A stretch of 64,000 nt of DNA from Diphasiastrum complanatum (Eukaryota > Streptophyta > Lycopodiopsida > Lycopodiales > Lycopodiaceae), in the NCBI GenBank assembly GCA_029204225.1, contig CM055096.1, forward strand, positions 35,620,139 through 35,684,138, read 5' to 3'. Within the stretch, counting starts at the first letter, position 1. Every line of letters starts with the position of its first letter. The position numbers were made by a program, and so were the translations under genes. The notes below the pieces were generated by a model. It was not told where the DNA came from. It saw only the letters and a program-made list of their open reading frames with translations, and ran no database searches. Below are positions 1 to 10,850 of the stretch, piece by piece.

Positions 1-2992
1 TGGTTTTAGTGGATTTTTCACCTAGAATTGTAGTTTTTTGCTTGAAATTGATCATAGGTACTAGTGTAGTACGTTTTCCAGTTTGTACTTGCTGTTTTAC
101 AGTCATTAATATTGGATCTAATGATTGCATGATGTTGGAATAGTCAAAAAGTTGATTAGATAGTGATTTTGGACCAAGAATTGGGGTTTTTGGACCATAA
201 ATGGGCTATAGAAACCATGTTTTACTAGAATCAAAACTTTTAGTGCTTGCATGCAATGGATTTATAGGTATTTGGATCTGATTGCACGAATTTGTGGATT
301 TTTCCCACAAATTTTGGTCAAAATTGGTCAAAAACCAAGATTTTTTTTATGTTTTTGGACTAATTTTGGGTAGATCTCAAAATTCTCAGCCAAGACTTGG
401 TATGAACGTTTTCAAAGATGTAATGAAGCTGTCCCTGAGCTTTCATGAATTTTGGAAGGGATTAGACACCATTAGGGGGCTCAAAACACCAAACATTAGT
501 GTATTTTTGATGATTTTTGAGCATGAATACCTCTCAATTGGGGGCTGAACCTGTTGGTTCTTGTTACAAGATTAAAAATATGATGAATTGCATCTGTTTT
601 GAGCCATCATGCATCCAATTTGGATAGGTGAGCATTAGACACCATCATGTTGAAGTTTTGCTTCTTGAAGGAGGCCAAAAATGCATTTTTTACGATCTGA
701 GCTTATGATTGCTTGCTGGAAGCTTTTATGCCTCTCTAATGAACCTTAGTAGAGCGCTTGTAACCTCTGATCAAGGCTTATTGGGCTAGAGTTGAATTTT
801 TGATGATTTCTCTCTCCAAAAGTGCGCCCTCCTACTTGTTTTTTGTGCATTTACTGATCTCATGTGTGAAGCCTAGGTGGCAGAGTGATGTAGCAAGTAC
901 CTTGTAGACGCACTCTCCCTCCGTATTGTGCTTTACAACGACCAATTTGGTGCCCTGTAGAGAAAGTTATGGCTGTCGAAAGTTTGGCAATTTTTGAACA
1001 AAAATTTGCAAAATTTTCGAAATGTTCTGATGCATGCATGCTTGTAACTCAATGTAGTGCTTGTCTATTGATGAAAATGTATGGATAGACCTAGATGCAT
1101 GCATGGATGCATGTTGCATGAGTAATCAGTAGATTGATCAGAAGATTTCTTGCATGAAGCTATTTTTGGCAATTCTAGATCAAAAAGCAGATTTCCTAGT
1201 GGCTAGGCTAATTTCGGGGATTCATTTTTTTGAAAAAGTCAGTGCATGTCGAGTTTTGATATGTGACAGTGCCTGTGAACTTGATAAATCGATCTTCATA
1301 ATTGATTTTCACAGTTGGTCCATTTCGAACTGATTTTGAAATCCCAAGGCATAATTTCTCAGTCTCTTGGCAATTTACGTAAAAATTGATTTTTATATTG
1401 AAATCATTGCATGTCATGTGAGTTGCATGCTGAATGTTTCAGAATCTTTCCAATATGAGATGTAACTATGAAACTGTCAATTTGATGTTTGGTCGATTTT
1501 CACAGTTTAGGTCCATATTGAATGGAATTTGAAAATCCCAGTTTACGTAAAATTTGATGAAACCATGGACGTTTTCGATTTGTTCAAATTCATTGGTTAC
1601 TGATCAAACAAAAATGACTTATAAAGTGAATGATCTTAATGTGTTGAATTGGTCAGTTCTTTAAGGTCACTGTAACCTCACTTTTGGTTGAAGATTTTGT
1701 GAACCTGTCAATTAAGGAGCATTTCTTGTTTTTGGAATCAGTAAGGACCGAGAATAATGTAAATCTAATGGAACAGTTTCTATGTTGGTCTATAAGGGAA
1801 TTTGCCAGAGATTAAGTGTGGCACTTAATGAACAAATCAAAACTGTCAGGGTGATTAGTGCTAAAGTTAGCGATACCAAATTGAATTTTTTCCTAGTACA
1901 AATTTGGGTTTTGTTAACCTGAACCATTTTTGGAAGGGGGGGGGGGGGTGGAAGTTTGAGATGTAGATGATTGCTGGTCTTAGTGATCCAATTATTTAAT
2001 TTACATTCAATTCCTTAAGTATAACTAATTGCAAGTGAGAATAAATTTGGGAATTATTTAAGAAGAATGCCTCTAGGAATTTGGATTCCTTTTCCCCAGG
2101 AATTTAATTCCTTTTCCCCACTGTGAATTAGAATTTCGAGAATTTGAGGATTGTAAGGGGAAAAGTAGTGGCAAGACTGATAATCCATTTATGGAACCAT
2201 CTCTGTTTTGCAATTGGATTTGGATCTTGCAAAGTAAAGCAGATGGAAGGTGTTCCATACACGAATCTAGTAATTGGATTCTTTTGAGTTATAGAGTATT
2301 TCTCTATAATGATTGTAACAACCAAGAGAGTTCTAACTTGTTAAAAAAATTAAGTTCTTTGTACTGATTCTGGAATAGATATTGGATATCGATGACAGTA
2401 CGAGATTCGGTTTTGTTGAAATCTATGTTTCTTTTGGGTTAGTGATACATTCTATTGTACTGGGATGATACATTATGTTTTTTCCATGATGGATACAATA
2501 TGAAATGGTACTCTTTGAGTAACACTAAAGAAGGATGAGAGATTTCAATTGTTAGGATTATCTCCTAGAATTGGTTGTGAATATGATCCTATATCTGGGT
2601 ATAGGATAGCCAAATAGTCTTTTTTGACTTTTTGGGCAAAATAAAATTGGATGCAAAGGATTCTTGGAGGAAAAGCTAGTGGTATGGGACATTAGTGATT
2701 CTAAAGGGGATTTTTTTGGATAGAATGATCTGTAGACCGATGGTTAGTGATTGTTTGTAATGGTAATACTAACAGAGTCCATTGGCTTTTTGCTAAGGGT
2801 ATTTTGGGAATCATGAGATATAGATCAATCCCTAAATGGTATCTCATCAATTACAAAATATGGAAGCCCTTAAATCTATTTCTCTATTATTAGACCTCTA
2901 CTCTTTAGAACTTTCTTAATACATGACAATTGGATTGAGATTCATATAATTCCTTCCAGTGTAAAATTCTGTTCTGAAGGACTGTTAATAGG
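1..2992. other. AT-rich DNA, no gene recognised
   Basis: Short open frames exist (the longest about 88 codons at 282-548, plus strand) but none shows a known motif, and both strands carry frequent stops. The stretch contains a 13-base G run (1936-1948), clusters of GCATGCAT around 1030-1110 and a short tandem repeat at 2076-2120. The style (long T/A-rich runs) resembles decayed LTR or leader DNA, but no primer site, polypurine tract or LTR pair was found. Confidence 0.5.
2076..2120. repeat. Two-copy 22-23 bp tandem repeat
   Basis: Two adjacent units (2076-2098 and 2099-2120) both begin GGAATTT and end ATTCCTTTTCCCCA. Each unit has a short internal inverted repeat GGAAT/ATTCC. Function unknown. 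Confidence 0.75.
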
Positions 2993-2996
2993 TGAG

Positions 2997-3452
2997 CTAC
3001 TTCTCAGCTGACACTGCATTCTCTACTCCAGAGTTGTGTAGTGACAAAAATAGATCCTTCATCTTTCTTACAAAAGAAGTGAGGTCCTTCCCATCCCACT
3101 GTAAATTTGTCAGCTGATCTTCTAGCATCATTATTTGACTTCTTGATTTCATTTGAAATCTCATGAGCAATGCATCCCACATCTCCTTAGCTTTGGACAA
3201 TGTAGCCAGATCAAGCGTGAGACTACCTTCGATGGATGAAGATAGCAAGGCGATTGCCTTGTCAGTTTTCTCCCTCCACTCACGTAGCTCTTTTCCTGAT
3301 GTCGTAGGCATCTCTTCTATGCCATCCACCTAGGGGAATAAACCTTCACCCTTGAGTATCAAAGATGTCTTAACTTTCCAGGCTAGAAAGTTAGATCCTG
3401 AAGAATCCAGAATTGTACAGATCTTATTCTGTATGTTGCTGATTGAAGCCAT
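2997..3452 (-). pseudogene. copia gag, 5' fragment, nonsense-mutated
   Basis: This is the N-terminal half of a Ty1/copia gag (UBN2-like) capsid protein. Translation starts at 3452 (MASISNIQ...), matching the start of the related gag at 52503. The conserved blocks W-K-V-K-T-S, KELREWREK-D-KAIALL, AKEMWD and QLTNLQWDGKDL are visible. An in-frame TAG near 3334 stands where the relative has TGG (Trp), a G-to-A change. The reading frame then runs open for 110 codons to the truncation. The zinc knuckle and everything after it are absent. It cannot make a working capsid. Confidence 0.85.
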
Positions 3453-3550
3453 TGCTTCTGAAGTCTATTCACTTGTTGATGGGTGATCGTTTGAATGCTT
3501 GGCCTCTTGGATTTGATAGTCTTTTGGTTATGTCATATTATGACGAGGTA

Positions 3551-3563
3551 GGCTCTGATACCA
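3551..3563 (-). other. Primer binding site (initiator tRNA-Met type)
   Basis: The minus strand reads TGGTATCAGAGCC, the standard copia primer site complementary to the 3' end of initiator tRNA-Met. It lies one base inside the LTR end, exactly as in the related element at 52389/52391. Confidence 0.9.
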
Positions 3564-3564
3564 C

Positions 3565-4478
3565 TGATGCAAAATTGCTTTCAAGTTTCGCGAGCACGAA
3601 ATGCGTGAAGGAATCCGGATGGAATTTAGATATGATTGCTAGTCACTGCTAGTTGCATCATTCCTACAGTCCTCCTGGATGTAGACAGACTCTGCTGTAC
3701 TACGTTAACAAATTAAATACAACATTCAATGAAATTCAAACCAAGGTGCAGAATTAAATGAACAAGTGAAAATCAGACACACGAATAATAGCAGATTAAT
3801 TTGCATTCGAGATCATACAAGATAAGAAATCATCTATTGATTTCTCTGATTCTTCAAGCACTACATGCAGATGCACACAGTGCGTTGGCGTGAGAGAAAT
3901 ATAGTTCTCTCACGATCAATGTCTCGCTTACTAGTGGACATGTGGATCTTCAAATCTTATTCAGAATTGTCTCGTTCGCAGGCGGACATGTATTCTGTAT
4001 TTTCCTCTTCTTGATTACTAGCATGAGACTATTTCATGTGTATCTGTCTTGATCAAGTATAATCCCATAAGTATATAGTCGCCTCTCGTAACTTTCTAGA
4101 TTAGAGTAACTAAGCATCTACAGCTAATCACAAAATTACAAGAGTGGCAGATTAGCCATGACCTAAAGTGTATCCGCTGACGTCATGCTATCAGACCAGA
4201 TATCTATACTTCTGGGTACTTGTTGGTCTTTTTGGAGCATGAGGACAGAGGAGAGTGTCGCTACAATTTTCGAGTCGTTTGACTTTCTCATCGTCTGACT
4301 TTCTCCTATAGTATCATGAAAGATTCTCTTTCACGAATCTTTCACGTCGTGTCTTGTCGTGGGTGTTCGCGAACATTTTCGCTTTGTGTCTTTTGACTTT
4401 CATGTTCGCAAACATTTTCGTCAGGCAGAGGGCTGAAAGCTAGCAAAGCTTTGGTAATAGAAACATTTTGTTTCTTCA
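3565..4478 (-). repeat. copia 5' LTR (family shared with 51355-52389)
   Basis: About 914 bp. On the minus strand it starts TGAAGAAACA and ends TGCATCA next to the primer site. It shares blocks such as GTCTCGCTTACTAG and CGGACATGTATTCTGTATTT with the LTR at 51355-52389, which lies in the opposite orientation. Limits were set by where that similarity and the TG/CA ends agree. Confidence 0.8.
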
Positions 4479-5059
4479 AGTTCTGAAGATTCTGCTCCTT
4501 GGAACCCTCACACACACTAAAAAATGAATTTTTTTTCATTAGTAACTCTCGCATATATTTTCATAGATGCATTTGGGTCAGATCTAGTGACTGTCCAAGT
4601 TTCAAGAGCTATCTCCCAGGGAATCTCCAAAAATCATGAAAAAAAAAGTTCTTTTTGAGTGTTTTTGGACGAGAGTCTTGAGATTATCTGATTCTTAACT
4701 TTTTGCAAACTGGTAATCTGTTACATCCATGTTAGATATGACTATAGATAACTTTCTAGAAGTTGTGATAGATATTTGGTAGCAGATCTATCAGTTTTGG
4801 TGAATTTTGTCCTTATTTTGCCACGGATTCTGAGATCGAAGTCTCTGATCTGCAAATTGGGAGTTTATTGGTGTCTTGATGCTATCTGGACTTGGATCCC
4901 TCTTGGATCTTGTTGGATCTTCTATGATCTTGTCAGATCTGGCTGAATTTAGCTTGATCTGTCTTGATCTTCCTAGATCTAGTTGTGATGGCCTTGCAGA
5001 TGAACTTTTCGTAACCTGCACCACCAACTTGGATCTATCTCACTGAGGTGGCCAATACC
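4479..5059. other. Noncoding; GATCT-rich stretch
   Basis: No gene recognised. Between about 4880 and 5000 the sequence carries many GATCT/AGATC words (TTGGATCT, TTGATCT, TAGATCT), giving an unusual density of Sau3AI/BglII-type sites. The short frames here read through these repeats and resemble no protein I know. It may be 3' or leader DNA of the adjacent gypsy element. Confidence 0.4.
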
Positions 5060-6130
5060 TGTGCAACTAGCTGCCATTGATGGGTGTGTCGAAAGGCGTC
5101 CCATATAGCTTCTCCAAATTCCCGGCTCCATGATTATGAATCTCTTTCATCCGATAAGGACCTTCGCTTGTGAATTTTAATTTCCCCTTGATCGCCTTGG
5201 TCTTATACATCAGGACTAGATCTCCGGATCGAAGATCTTTCTTTTGTAACTTGCAATTGTGCCATGCTTTGCATCTTTCTTTTTCAGCTGCCAGTGCATG
5301 CTAGTAAGCATGTTTCACAGAGTTAATACAGATCTTCGTGGTGTAATTGTAGAGATCTGGATTCATCAAGGTGTTGCGTTGTGGCAATTCTTAATGAAGG
5401 GACTAAAAATTCTACTGACATTACAACATCTTGACCATAAAACAATTGAAATGGCGTTTGATCAGTGCTTTCCTAAAATGCTGTCCTGAATGCCCACAGA
5501 GCAACATGCAACTTGTGTTCCCAATCCAATCTGCTAGCTTCAATTGTTTTCATATGTACGCTACACATGATCTTATTGGATGACTCCGGTTGCCCATTAC
5601 CGCGAGGATAATAAGGCGTACTGGTTCTATGGATCACGAAGAATTCCTCCAACAGGACCTTGATGCTCTCATTGATGAAATGGCTCCCACAATCGCTAAC
5701 TATCTCCACCGGGCATCCAAAGCGTACAATGATGTTTTCATAGAGAAACTTGGCAGTGGTCCTAGCATCAGCTACTCTTACTGCCTTGGCTCCGACCCAC
5801 TTGGTGAGATAGTCGGTGGCCACGATTATGTATCGAGCTTGGGGTACTTCTTGCTGCAGGGTGTATTGGACCAATGTAATCCAATCCCCACTTTTCAAAT
5901 GGTGCTTGGGCTAAGACCGAATGCAGAAGGTCATAATTCAATCTTGTTGGTCTCCTTGCCCTTTGGCACACATCGCATTTCCTCAAGTATTCCTCCATAT
6001 CCTTATGAATCATTGGCCACCAACATCCTGATTGCAAGATCTTGCGAATTGTAATGTCGGATGCAAAATGACCTCCACCCATGTCTTCATGTGAAAGCGA
6101 AATGATTTGAGTGGCCTCATGAGGGAGAAT
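5060..6130 (-). pseudogene. Ty3/gypsy integrase remnant
   Basis: This is the integrase of a Ty3/gypsy polyprotein, which inserts retroelement cDNA into the host genome. In minus-strand order it shows the H2C2 zinc-binding module (GGGHFASD ... CDVCQRA, about 6080-5930), the start of the catalytic core with first Asp (WGLDYIGPI), a frameshift near 5880, the second Asp (VSDCGSHF), and the Glu region (NGQPESSNK). The C-terminal segment GDLVLMYK...KLKFTSEGPY...GA..L..L.G lies at about 5230-5090. The N-terminal polyprotein (gag, protease, RT, RNase H) is gone; its right edge is cut by the LTR starting at 6131. Several frameshifts make it inactive. Confidence 0.85.
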
Positions 6131-6283
6131 TGTAGAACAAATGATTAGACAGATCTTGATTCTACTAACAAAGTGCGCAGTCTACTTGACAAAGGATGAG
6201 AAAGAAACAAACGCAAACTCGAAATATTTCTATTCGTGACCAACGCGAAAGATTCATAAAAGATTCTAGAAACAATTTCTTAT
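6131..6283 (+). repeat. copia 5' LTR, first segment
   Basis: It starts TGTAGAACAAATGAT and matches the start of the 3' LTR at 10851 (TGTAGAACAAATGAT...TTATTGAAG) with scattered substitutions. The match ends abruptly at about 6283, where minus-strand coding sequence begins. It is the plus-oriented stub left outside the inverted block. Confidence 0.85.
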
Positions 6284-6289
6284 TGAAGG

Positions 6290-7290
6290 TTTTGAGTTCG
6301 ATTCTAATTCGAGCTCGTCTACTGGCGATTTGAGTCTGTCATGCACTCGATCTTGACATCCCTCTAAATCTGGTAACTCTCTTTCATTTTTTGCTTGTTT
6401 TTTCTTCTGTCATCATTAATAGCTCATAATAGTCTTTGAGAATCTCATAGCCGACTAGATCATTGTCTGCTATGTATTTTGTCTCATCGAATTTACATCT
6501 CGAACAACTTTTATCTTCCCAGTTTCAGGTACAGACACGATAATATGACGAATGTAACTCAAATCCTACTAGAAAATTTTGTTCTGTTTTTTCATCGAGT
6601 TTCTTTCTTAGCTTATCTGGTATGTGCATATACACTACGCATCCAAATGTCCAAACATGTGCCAGATTTGGCTTCAACTTCCACCATATCTCATAAGAAG
6701 TTTTATCCGATATTCAGATTTCAGAATATGATTTTGAAGATAATTTGATGTAGCCACTGCTTCTACCCACAACTGTTTTGGGGCCTTCTCATGAGCCATC
6801 ATACACCTTGCAGCTTCCATCAATGTACGATTTCTTCGTTTAGCTATTCCATTGCGATGAGGTGTGTATGATGCAGTCTTTGTATGCATAATACCTCGAT
6901 CAAAATTAGAAGCCTTAAATTCATCGGAAATGTACTCACTTCCACAATCTGTGCAAATTTGTTTCAGCTTATTCCCTGTCTGCTTCTCAGCCCTATTCAT
7001 ATACTCAACGAATTTCTTGAAAGCTTCATATTTAGTACAAATAAAGTATACCACAACGAACTTGCTGAAGTCATCAATAAACGTAATGAAGTACTTTGAA
7101 TCCCCAATGAGAATACTCCGAATGGTCCACAAATATCTGAATGCACAATTTCCAGTACCTTAGTTGCTTTATAAACATCCTTACCGAAATGTGTTCTAGT
7201 CATCTTGCCTTTAAGACAAGATTCACAAGTAGTTCGAATATCTGTACTCTTGATATCCACCTTGAATTCTCTGACTTTTGTTGGCTTGGT
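6290..7290 (-). pseudogene. copia integrase, catalytic Glu changed to Lys
   Basis: This is a Ty1/copia integrase on the minus strand. In order it has the pre-integrase Cys pair (CESCLKGKM), first Asp (HSDICGP), a frameshift, FIDDFSKF, second Asp (CTDCGSEY), then NGIAKRRNRT where the family has NGVAERKNRT. The catalytic Glu is therefore Lys (GAA to AAA). It ends with the C-terminal FGC.VYVHIPDKLRKKLDEK block (about 6640-6560) and a decayed tail to 6290. The related integrase at 54052-54843 keeps the Glu. This piece lies inside the inverted block, so its strand is opposite to the RT of the same element. Confidence 0.85.
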
Positions 7291-7299
7291 ACAAGGCTT

Positions 7300-7715
7300 C
7301 CATGTTCATGTGACATAGACTTTTGTGCCACAATACATCTGTTGATTCCTGAGTTTAATTGACTTGTTCAAATGTTCGGGTGATATAGATTTCCTTCTCT
7401 GTTGCCTTTAGCAACCAGGTTATCTCGAACAGTTTACAAGAGTTCTTTGTGAAGGTTACTGACATGACTGTATCGACTATCTTAGCTACAGATAGAAGAT
7501 CTTTATCAAGAGTAGGGACATAGAGAACTTTCTCCAGTTTCTTGTCACCCTGATTCATGTCCAGCCATAATACACTAGTTCCATCAACCACGTGTTTAGA
7601 ACCATCTCCAAGTATAACAAATCTCGAATAGTTCGTCTTCTTGTACTCAGACAATATTTATTTTGAGGAAACAAAATGTGAGGTGGCTCCCGAATCAAGT
7701 ACTACCTCTCAAATT
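7300..7715 (-). pseudogene. copia aspartic protease and pre-integrase linker
   Basis: The minus strand encodes the retropepsin of the polyprotein. The active-site motif LDSGATSHF is at about 7710-7685, followed after a stop by a frame containing VILGDGS, LYVPTLDKDLLSV and the linker to integrase (SLCHMNMEALY at about 7320). The protease cuts the Gag-Pol precursor in virus-like particles. A stop shortly after the catalytic motif and frame changes break it. Gag lies upstream (higher coordinates) and integrase downstream, in the usual copia order. Confidence 0.8.
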
Positions 7716-7749
7716 GAGTTAGATGAACAACATAGATCAACACTAACAT

Positions 7750-8724
7750 AAGCTGCTGAGTTCCTTGTTGTCCTATCTTTTGCTACTTTGGAGCATTCTG
7801 GTTTGTCTTTGACATAGTTTAAATCTGAAGGTTCACTTCAATTCTGCTCCTTTTTGTTTCTAGAATTCTGATAACAGTCTACTGTTGCATGATCTTGTTT
7901 ATAACAGTGAATGCATTTGATCTTTGGATTTAACCAACACTTTTCTTTTGTGTGACCTTATCTTCTGCATCTGTTGTAGATCTTCTTATCACCAGAATTC
8001 TTCTATTGTTTTCCAAATTGTTGTTCATTTGTCTTAGACTCATTCTTCTTAGATGACTCCCTCTTAAACTTAGACTTCTTAAAAGATTATTTTTCTGAGT
8101 AAATAGAGCATTTTCAGAATCACCATTATTGTCATAGCGTTCACGAGCTTCTAATTCCTCCTTAACTCCGTCTATTGCCTTTTGAAGTGTCATTGTCGCA
8201 TCTTTCGCCAATAAGGTTTGAGTTGTGTGGAACGACCTAGGTAGGGTTCGAAGAAAATAACTAGGCTGCTTTTCCTTAGAGATTGTATTTTCTACACCAA
8301 AATTTTGCAAGGAAATAAACAAATCTTTAATCTTTCGCACGAATGTGTTCAAGTCTTTGTCGTCCCATTGTAGGTAAGTTAATTGGTCTTCCGAGAACAT
8401 GATCTGATTACGAGATTGAGTCTCATTCTTGGTTTGCAATTCTTCCCATAAATCCTTTGTGTTTGAAATTGATGTAAGATCTAGCATTATATTGTCATGC
8501 ACTGAAGATGCAATAATTGCTATAGCTTTGTCATTTTTTAAACTCCATTCTCAAAGTTCTTTGCCAGGAGTAGCTACTGGCTTCTTCTCAATTGGTTCTA
8601 TCCATTGCCATAGACCTTCGCCTTTCAACAAAAGTGAAGTCTTTAATTTTCAAATCAAATAGTTTGAACCTTCTGGATCCAAGATCGTAGTGATCTTAGC
8701 TTGAATATTGATGATCGATGACAT
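7750..8724 (-). pseudogene. copia gag with intact zinc knuckle
   Basis: This is a Ty1/copia capsid/nucleocapsid protein. The start at 8724 (MSSIINIQAK) matches the starts of the related gags at 3452 and 52503. Visible blocks are GEGLWQW, KNDKAIAI, LDLTSISNTKDLWEEL, FSEDQLTYLQWDDKDLN, and near 7920-7878 an intact CX2CX4HX4C knuckle (CIHC..QDHATVDC) for RNA binding. A TGA soon after the start and a frameshift before the knuckle break the frame. The central 190 codons are open. Confidence 0.85.
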
Positions 8725-8884
8725 CTTCTAATTCTAAATAACCTCCAGATAGCGACTTGTTGATGGATGTATGAAGAATGCTGAGAGGGGTACAAAGATG
8801 CCACTGTATCGACTCTGATTCGTTCTGATATCACTATATGAACCTGTATATTCTAACACCATTGTATCAGATTTATTCTGTATG

Positions 8885-8896
8885 CTCTAATACCAT
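8885..8896 (-). other. Primer binding site beside inverted 5' LTR
   Basis: The minus strand reads TGGTATTAGAGC one base after the LTR end CTACA, one mismatch from the copia consensus TGGTATCAGAGC. A second similar sequence (GATATCAGAAC) occurs near 8825-8835 but is not next to an LTR end. Confidence 0.75.
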
Positions 8897-9600
8897 TGTA
8901 GTAAAAATAGTAATTATTCTTCCATAGAGAATACGATGCAAATTTGAATAAATCAAACTAATATCAACATCTTCAATCGGGATTGTTTCTGATCTATGTA
9001 CTAATAGAATAGTATTAGTTATGATTGAATATGTGTGCGAAAATTATATGCTAAAGTAAGAGACATCTTTAGAGAATTGAGACAATAATAAACTATTGAT
9101 CAAAACACAATTTTTTATAGCTTTGAATCTGAATCATCAATATACATCTCTTGCTTCTTATCTCGTTGTTGTGTCTCTGATTGAGTGAGTTAGTACAACG
9201 AGTAGTGCACATGTATTTATATTGCTACTGGACAAGTCTTTTGGCCTTTTATTTACAAGTCTTTTGGCCTTTCAATTCTGTAGTAGTAGATCTAACCGTT
9301 TACGATGGTTGATATTTAAATAGACGTTTCGTTTCCGACGTTGAATAATTTTTGTTCGTGAATATTTTGTGACAGTCTATTTCTTCTTATCAACTTCATG
9401 TTTTGCGAATTATTCGCGACAATTGTCTCTTCGTGACATTTTCGGGTTTCGCAAATTGTTCACGACAGATGACAGTTTCTGAGCTTGAAGTAGAATCCAG
9501 AACATTTCGCAAATTGTTCGTGACAATTTCGTGACATCTGAGGTTTGAACATGAATTAAGATTTTTTGTTTATAGAATCTTTCAAAAATATTTTCAAGAA
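8897..9600 (-). repeat. copia 5' LTR, inverted remainder
   Basis: It is the reverse complement of the later part of the 3' LTR at 10851-11664. Shared landmarks are the stretch around GTCACGAACAATT, the TATTTAAATATCAACC block, and the TTTATTCAAA end. The 3' end CTACA lies at 8897. Similarity at the other end runs to about 9600, directly against the RT coding sequence, marking an inversion breakpoint. Confidence 0.85.
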
Positions 9601-10838
9601 TCTAAATCTAAAAATCCATATTGTGGATGAGAAGACTGCATTCTTGCACGTAGAATTGGAAGAAGACTTATTCATGGATAAACCACTTGGTTATGTAAAC
9701 CAAGAATATCCAGAATATGGATGTCACATGAATAAAAACATTTATGGTCTGAAACAAGTAGCTAGACAACGGTATAGAAAGAAGGACGAAGCACTACGTT
9801 CTTTAGGTTTCAAATCTCTATTCGCTGAATCAAATATCTATATCAAGCATGTCCAGAATGAAATAATCATTCTAGCTATTTATGTTGATGACACGCTTAT
9901 CTTCTCAAGAAGAGATAAGCTAATTTCAGATGTCAAAAGAGACATCTCTAAAATATTTGAGATTGCCGATCTAGGAGAAGCTAAAATCTATCTAGGCTTA
10001 CAGATCCAAAGAGACTTTGAAGGTGGTAAGTTGTATCTTCACCAACAAAAGTACACTCAAAAGATCATTGAAGACTTTAACATGTTCGAATGCAAAATTA
10101 TACATACTCTCATGAGACCTGGAGCAAAGTAGATTGTCCGCAGACTTTCGAAAAAGAGGAATGAATGGCCAAAACACCCTATCATAGACTGATTAGATCA
10201 TTGTTATATCTGGCAGACAACACCAGACCTGATGGAGCGTTTGTAGTATACAGGCTGAGCCAATATAATCAGAACCTAGGATTGTTGCATTGGAAGTTAG
10301 CAAAGAGAGTATTACAATATCTCTAGAAAATGAAAGACTATGGACTATGTTATTCGAAGGAAGCTGGATTTTCCATCGAATCTTACAGTGACGCAAGCTG
10401 GGCATCCATGAAGGATGATAGCAAAAGTATTTCAGGAGGTTGTACTCTAGCATCTGGTGGAGCCATACTCTGGATAAGCAAGAAGCAAACAACAGTAGCT
10501 CAATCTTTTTGTGAAGCGGAATATGTAGCAGCAACCAAGATGGCAAACAAACTAATCTGGATCAAACATATGTTAGAAGGATTTGATAAATTTATTTCTG
10601 AATCTTATGTCTTGTTAATGGATAACACCTCAGCAATCTATCTTACAAAAGATCCTGTATTTCATTCAAAAACGAAGTACATAGATATCAAGTATCATAT
10701 TATTCGGGACTTAGTCAAGAAGAAGATACAATCTTCATACCCACAGAGGATATGACAGCTGATATTTTTACAAATCCACTCAGTAAAGCTTTGTTCGAGA
10801 AGCAGCGAAGAAGATTGGGGTTAATCCAATTGCCCACT
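9600..10838 (+). pseudogene. copia reverse transcriptase/RNase H (3' part of pol)
   Basis: RT copies the element RNA to DNA and RNase H removes the RNA. The first codons after the breakpoint give LKIHIVDEKTAFLH, so the N-terminal RT segment is lost. Then follow IYGLKQ, the catalytic YVDDTLIFSR (YVDD intact), LGEAKIYLGLQI and a stop at 10130-10132. A frame change leads to the thumb (SLLYLADNTRPD) and RNase H (YSDASWAS, SGGAILWISKKQ, EAEYVAA, MDNTSAIYL, HSKTKYIDIKYHIIR). The tail ADIFTNPLSKALFEK runs up to the polypurine tract. At least two stops or frame changes inactivate it. The missing N-terminal RT region is not found elsewhere in the element. Confidence 0.9.
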
Positions 10839-10840
10839 TT

Positions 10841-10850
10841 GAGAGGGAGT
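10841..10850 (+). other. Polypurine tract
   Basis: GAGAGGGAGT lies immediately before the LTR start TGTAG at 10851, the usual plus-strand priming site of LTR elements. Confidence 0.8.

Larger units (their letters stand above)
2993..4478 (-). mobile_element. Truncated Ty1/copia element: LTR, primer site, 5' part of gag
   Basis: Read on the minus strand, the order is LTR (4478-3565), one spacer base, primer binding site (3563-3551), then gag (3452-2997). Homology stops just left of 2997, so protease, integrase, RT and the 3' LTR are missing. The LTR and gag belong to the same family as the plus-strand element at 51355-55857: both LTRs start TGAAGA, end CATCA, and share long blocks, and the gag proteins are close. 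No target duplication can be tested because one end is lost. Confidence 0.85.

Noticed and set aside
282-548. An 88-codon plus-strand frame
   Set aside because: Composition follows the surrounding T-rich DNA and no motif is visible.
5590-6054. A 154-codon plus-strand frame
   Set aside because: It is antisense to a clear gypsy integrase with catalytic motifs on the minus strand.
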